Below are positions 24,915-27,818 of a stretch of DNA of 27,818 bases, one piece after another. The DNA is from Planctomycetota bacterium. Lineage in GTDB: Bacteria > Planctomycetota > Planctomycetia > Planctomycetales > Planctomycetaceae. A program made the translations under genes and the position numbers. Positions within the stretch are counted from its first letter, which is position 1, and each line of letters starts with the position of its first letter. Location of the stretch: assembly GCA_014584345.1 (NCBI GenBank), contig JACTNB010000018.1, positions 1 to 27,818 of the forward strand, written 5' to 3'. The notes below the pieces were generated by a model. The model was not told the DNA's origin. It saw only the letters and a program-made list of their open reading frames with translations, and ran no database searches.

Positions 24915-25165
24915 TCACTCCGCTTGCGCTGGGGACGGCTGGGGGGCTGCTGGTCGGGCAGCCGCCGCGCCCGCCTTGTGTCCCGCGGCACGGGCGTTGG
25001 AGAGGGCGTCGAGTCAGTGGTTTTTTTCGCAGCCGTTCCCAGCGGGTGACGACTCCCTTGTCCGCCACGAACTCCTCCGTATTTTTTACGGCGGTCAGAT
25101 GCTTGGCCAAGCCCAGATGTTCGTGTGACGGGGCCTGTAACAGCCGCAGGGCTCCGGCCTGATCG
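24915..25165 (-). pseudogene. Remnant resembling a phage terminase large-subunit 3' end
   Basis: On the minus strand the sequence reads DQAGALRLLQAPSHEHLGLA, KHLTAVKNTEEFVADKGVV and TRWERLRKK, then loses frame at a run of seven A (25027-25021). With six, it continues K-N-H, a TGA (25016-25014) where Trp would be expected, then LDALSNARAAGHKAGAAAA to a stop at 24915. The pattern VTRWERLRKNHWLDAL with an Ala-rich end recalls the C-terminus of GpA-type terminase large subunits, which package phage DNA. There is no start and at least two lesions, so it is a dead 3' fragment. The family assignment is from memory of the motif and is uncertain. Confidence 0.4.
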
Positions 25166-25240
25166 AGGGGTGTTTCGTGCCTGTCATGCCCCCAGGATCT
25201 CCAGCGATCGGCATTCACTTCCGCCTCTTATCCGGACCCG

Positions 25241-25287
25241 CGCCCACTTCCGCAACTGCAGACTGGCGAAGAGGGAGATGCCATGAG
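25241..25287 (+). pseudogene. Inverted copy of the 3' end of the pyruvyl transferase gene
   Basis: These 47 bases match the minus strand of 9792-9838 at 46 positions. They encode AHFRNCRLAKREMP and a TGA, against AHFPNCRLAKREMP at the end of the pyruvyl transferase-like protein. Similarity stops exactly at ATGAG on the 3' side and just before the Ala codon on the 5' side. It has no start and is a relic of a second copy of that gene pointing the opposite way. Confidence 0.75.
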
Positions 25288-25609
25288 CGCGAAGCCAGCG
25301 AGCCAGCGGTAATGGAAACAACCTCCTCCTGCATGGAGGGATCTCGCTTCCTTTTCGATCCGTACCGTCTGTCTGCTAGAAAAAAATGATAGGCGAGAAA
25401 TTCGCGCTTGACACCAGCCAGAAATTCGGTACATACGTATACACCACCCAAGCCGCGATTGTGCGGTGGAACCCAGCCTGCCGGCTCTGTCATGTCGGTC
25501 GTCGAAGCACTTGGCAGAATAACGCTCAATGGGTATTGGTCGCGGCCATGCAGCCGGTGATGCCCCCATTCGCGAGCGGCGTGCGCCAGGCTGCCTTCAG
25601 AGATGATTT
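25288..25609. other. Stretch without a convincing gene
   Basis: Short open frames exist on both strands, but none has a recognisable motif or a ribosome-binding site. The only signal seen is a possible plus-strand promoter: TTGACA (25408-25413), a 16-base spacer and a weak TACATA (25430-25435), placed about 170 bases before the histidine kinase gene. The sequence between 25290 and 25400 looks like decayed DNA continuing from the remnants to its left. Confidence 0.4.
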
Positions 25610-26473
25610 ATGGAACATCTCGTGGATGGACGAACTGCGCCTCAACCGATTGCCGACATCTTTGCTGGAGAGCAGCAACGGATCTCCACGCTGAAGGTGA
25701 ATGCACATCAGCTCATTCCGCTCGAACGGGAGGTCTCGGTGATCACCGATGAGCGCGCCTCGCGGCGGATCGTCGAGAAGCACTTCGACATGCTCGTCGG
25801 CGGCACGGTCCACAACATGCGGGGGCTGTTGACGCCGATCAGGCACAACGTGGAAGAACTGAGCGCACTGGCGAAATCGGGGGCGATCGACAAGCGGAAG
25901 CTGGGTCAACATGCCCGAGCCATCGTAACCAGACTGGCCGATCTGGAACAGTTTCTCGATGACATGCGGGCCTATGCTCAACCGATTCCCACGCAGCGTC
26001 GACGTGAACGACTGATCGATCTGGTGCGCGAAGCCGCCGACGCAGCTCGGGCCTATTTCGAAGCCCTCGGCCATGACGCGGCTGCCATCGAATTGCGATT
26101 CCGCGTACCAGAGTCGCTGTCGGTTGAAGTCGCCCGGCACCAGGTGCTCTCGGTGTTCACGAACTTGCTGCGGAATGCCTTTGAGGCATTTCGACCGATC
26201 CAGGATGAGACTGGACCATTCTGGATTGCCGTTTCCGCGACGCTGGACATCGACCAAGTTCACATTTTGATCGAAGACAACGGGGTGGGGTTCGGCGAGG
26301 ACGATCTCCGTCAGATCCGGGAGTTCATCCCCGGCAACAAGACCATGAAACACGATGGGACGGGGTTCGGACTCCCGACCGCCAGGAGGTACATCGAGGG
26401 ACACGGCGGCTCGCTCGATATTGACAGCCAGATTCAGGCCGGAACGAGAGTGAGGATCGTCCTGCCGATTTAA
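25610..26473 (+). CDS. Sensor histidine kinase without visible sensor domain
   Basis: This 287-aa protein has a dimerisation/phosphotransfer helix with GTVHNMRGLLTPIRHNVEEL, His68 being the likely phosphorylated residue, and a HATPase domain with the N box (NLLRNAFEAF), G1 box (EDNGVGFGEDD) and G2 box (GTGFGLPTARRYIEGHGG). It has no transmembrane segment and only about 60 residues before the phospho-His, so it is a soluble kinase whose input is unknown. A TGA stop lies two codons before the ATG and no good ribosome-binding site is seen. Given the decayed DNA on its left, the protein may therefore have lost an N-terminal sensor part. The response regulator follows after 20 bases and is the obvious partner. 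Confidence 0.85.
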   Translation: MEHLVDGRTAPQPIADIFAGEQQRISTLKVNAHQLIPLEREVSVITDERASRRIVEKHFDMLVGGTVHNMRGLLTPIRHNVEELSALAKSGAIDKRKLGQHARAIVTRLADLEQFLDDMRAYAQPIPTQRRRERLIDLVREAADAARAYFEALGHDAAAIELRFRVPESLSVEVARHQVLSVFTNLLRNAFEAFRPIQDETGPFWIAVSATLDIDQVHILIEDNGVGFGEDDLRQIREFIPGNKTMKHDGTGFGLPTARRYIEGHGGSLDIDSQIQAGTRVRIVLPI

Positions 26474-26493
26474 AGCACGGGAGAATCGCCAGA

Positions 26494-27624
26494 ATGACTC
26501 TGCGCGCACTGATTATTGATGACGATCCCAATATCGTGGACGTGGTTTCCGACATTGTGACGTCGCTCGGTCACGAGCACGATTCGGCCTGCTGTCAGGA
26601 CGAGGTCCGCCAGCGGTTGGCGACAGCCAGCTACGACTATTTCGTGCTCGACCTGGAAATTCCGGTCCGCGCGGAACGGAGCCTCGCCCGGTTGCAGAAC
26701 GGGCTCAACCTCCTGAGCGAACTGGTCTCGCTCGGATTGGGACCGGTCATCGTGGCGACCGGATACGGCAACAATGGCCCGGACCAAGGGGTCGAGTGCG
26801 TGAAACTCGGTGCGGCGGACTACGTGGCCAAGCCATTCAAGCGGGAAGGGAAGACGCTGGACGGAGCGATCACGGACGCGCTCCGCAAGGCCGGGAGACT
26901 TTCCTCTTCTGGTGCAGCAAAGCGAAAGACGACCGCGCCGCCCCGAGCCTTCGAAGGAGGCGAGTTGCAGTTACTCAAGAAACGCATGGTCGTGTGCGGC
27001 GTCGATGTACCGATCACTCCGTTGATGAATCGCATCCTGACCGTCCTCTGCGAGAAACGGGGGAACGGCCGCTACCCCGCATACTGCGGCGATGAACTGG
27101 CCGATCATCCCGATGTCCTCTGCCGTCGCGGCCAGAACGGAATCTCCGAGGCGATCCACGCTCTTCGCAAACGGATCGTTCAGAAGGCTCGGAAGGATGC
27201 CAACATTGAAATCGGAGATCAGGACATCATTCGCAGCAAGGGAGAAGGTTACCGGATCAACGAACGGGTGACGGTTGTCGTCGGAGCGAGTCGATCGGTG
27301 GCCGCTGGGAATGTCCCCGATCAGGAAATCGATGTCCCTGATGTCCCCAATCATGTCCCTGTTAACGGACAGAATGTCCCTGATCGTGTCCCCGTAAAAC
27401 GGAGAAATGTCCCCGATGACCCTGATAATGTCCCCAATCTGAACGCCCGGCAACAGTGGGTCATGATTCAAATCGAGAAGGGAACGGAAGTCCGGTCCAG
27501 TATGGTGGTTGAGCAATTTGGCTGTACACAGAAGACTGCCAAACGGGATCTTGCCGATCTCAGAGACAAACGCCTACTCCGGTTCGTCGGCGCGCCACGA
27601 ACGGGCCACTACCGCCTCGTATAA
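26494..27624 (+). CDS. Response regulator with two DNA-binding domains and repetitive linker
   Basis: This 376-aa protein starts with a receiver domain (about 3-118): acidic pocket D9-D11, phospho-acceptor D53 in FVLDLEIP, T89 and K113 in VAKPF. After a linker comes a winged-helix-like region (about 150-260; VPITPLMNRILTVLCEKRG, SEAIHALRKRIV, IRSKGEGYRIN), similar to OmpR-type domains but with an inserted Cys-containing stretch. Residues about 270-312 are a low-complexity linker of repeated VPD/VPN units. The last 60 residues (ARQQWVMIQIEKG, QFGCTQKTAKRDLADLRDKR) look like a second, DeoR-like helix-turn-helix. Such VPDNVPD linkers before a small winged helix are known from ATP-binding and Fic-type regulators. 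It is co-transcribed with the kinase; GGGAGA lies about nine bases before the ATG. Target genes are unknown. Confidence 0.88.
   Translation: MTLRALIIDDDPNIVDVVSDIVTSLGHEHDSACCQDEVRQRLATASYDYFVLDLEIPVRAERSLARLQNGLNLLSELVSLGLGPVIVATGYGNNGPDQGVECVKLGAADYVAKPFKREGKTLDGAITDALRKAGRLSSSGAAKRKTTAPPRAFEGGELQLLKKRMVVCGVDVPITPLMNRILTVLCEKRGNGRYPAYCGDELADHPDVLCRRGQNGISEAIHALRKRIVQKARKDANIEIGDQDIIRSKGEGYRINERVTVVVGASRSVAAGNVPDQEIDVPDVPNHVPVNGQNVPDRVPVKRRNVPDDPDNVPNLNARQQWVMIQIEKGTEVRSSMVVEQFGCTQKTAKRDLADLRDKRLLRFVGAPRTGHYRLV
27309..27438 (+). repeat. Degenerate TGTCCCY repeats encoding the VPD linker
   Basis: About eight copies of a short unit built on ATGTCCCC/T, often followed by GAT, lie within the response regulator gene and encode VPDQ, VPD, VPN, VPV and similar. 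The spacing is irregular (9 to about 27 bases) but stays in frame. The repeats encode a flexible linker between two DNA-binding domains. Confidence 0.75.
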
Positions 27625-27767
27625 CGCGACTTACGCCACCTCGTCCGCGATCGCGGCCAGTTCCGACAGATACCACGGCCGCGGGCTGAAGAACGACGTG
27701 GCGTACGTGTCCCGCACCCTTGTCCATGGTTCAAAGCTGCGGCAGTCCTCCCGACTATCTTTCTGAA

Positions 27768-27805
27768 GAAGCCCTTTGGCCAACAGGTCGAAGGGCTTTC
27801 TCATT
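27768..27805 (+). terminator. Stem-loop downstream of the response regulator
   Basis: Eight perfect pairs (27769-27776 with 27791-27798) extend through five further pairs, two of them G-U, to an AACA loop. The right arm runs into TTTCTCATTG, a modest T-rich tail. It lies about 145 bases after the response regulator stop and could end the two-component operon. The gap between 27625 and 27767 holds nothing clear. Confidence 0.4.
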
Positions 27806-27818
27806 GTGGCGACTAGAC

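Noticed and set aside
24635..25162. A 175-codon plus-strand frame rich in Pro, Arg and Ala
   Set aside because: It runs opposite the hairpin and the terminase-like remnant, shows no motif, and has the composition expected of an antisense shadow.
27631..27804. A 57-codon minus-strand frame starting MRKPFDLLAKGLLQ at the right edge
   Set aside because: It has no ribosome-binding site, and its first codons coincide with the stem-loop at 27768-27799. It could be the tail of a gene or an Rpn-like remnant, but the evidence is too thin to list.

Overview
The window looks like a chromosomal accessory region of a GC-rich bacterium, most likely a planctomycete. This is inferred from the gene families: YD-repeat (Rhs) proteins with poly-serine tracts, small Cys-rich proteins beside glycosyltransferases, and a MerR-like helix-turn-helix protein of a type I associate with that phylum. 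No rRNA, tRNA or housekeeping gene is present to confirm it.

Left third (1-9284): a type III-B CRISPR-Cas locus in two convergent halves. On the plus strand are the end of cas1, cas2, a leader and a short array (5 identical 36-nt repeats, 4 spacers). On the minus strand a tightly overlapping operon is read in the order CARF-HEPN effector, cmr1, cmr2 (cas10), cmr3, cmr4, cmr5, cmr6. Cas10 keeps the GGDD cyclase motif but has no N-terminal HD nuclease domain. Cmr4 keeps the slicer Asp26. The likely mode of action is target RNA cutting plus cyclic-oligoadenylate signalling to the CARF-HEPN RNase. No cas6 is visible.

Middle (9285-24640): a scar region (a broken HTH gene and a truncated gene) followed by a large minus-strand block. 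In transcription order it encodes: a double GT9 glycosyltransferase fused to a methyltransferase; a GT2 glycosyltransferase; a two-domain glycosyltransferase with an N-terminal Cys-rich module; a 115-aa Cys-rich protein carrying the same module; a 2108-aa Rhs protein; a one-TM protein directly downstream of the Rhs tip; an orphan piece of Rhs core; another GT2; and a polysaccharide pyruvyl transferase-like protein. Most neighbours overlap by a few bases, so this is probably one or two operons. The Rhs gene is a composition mosaic, with AT-rich N-terminal and C-terminal modules and a GC-rich core. The AT-rich tip continues into the one-TM gene, as expected for a swapped toxin/immunity-type cassette. 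A working hypothesis is a glycosylated, secreted Rhs surface or contact protein made with its own sugar-modifying enzymes, possibly derived from a phage-like element.

Right part (24640-27818): a decayed stretch containing a perfect 12-bp hairpin, a remnant resembling the 3' end of a phage terminase gene, and a 47-bp inverted copy of the 3' end of the pyruvyl transferase gene. It is followed on the plus strand by a two-component pair: a sensor-less histidine kinase and a response regulator with two DNA-binding domains joined by a repetitive linker. A stem-loop lies near the right edge.
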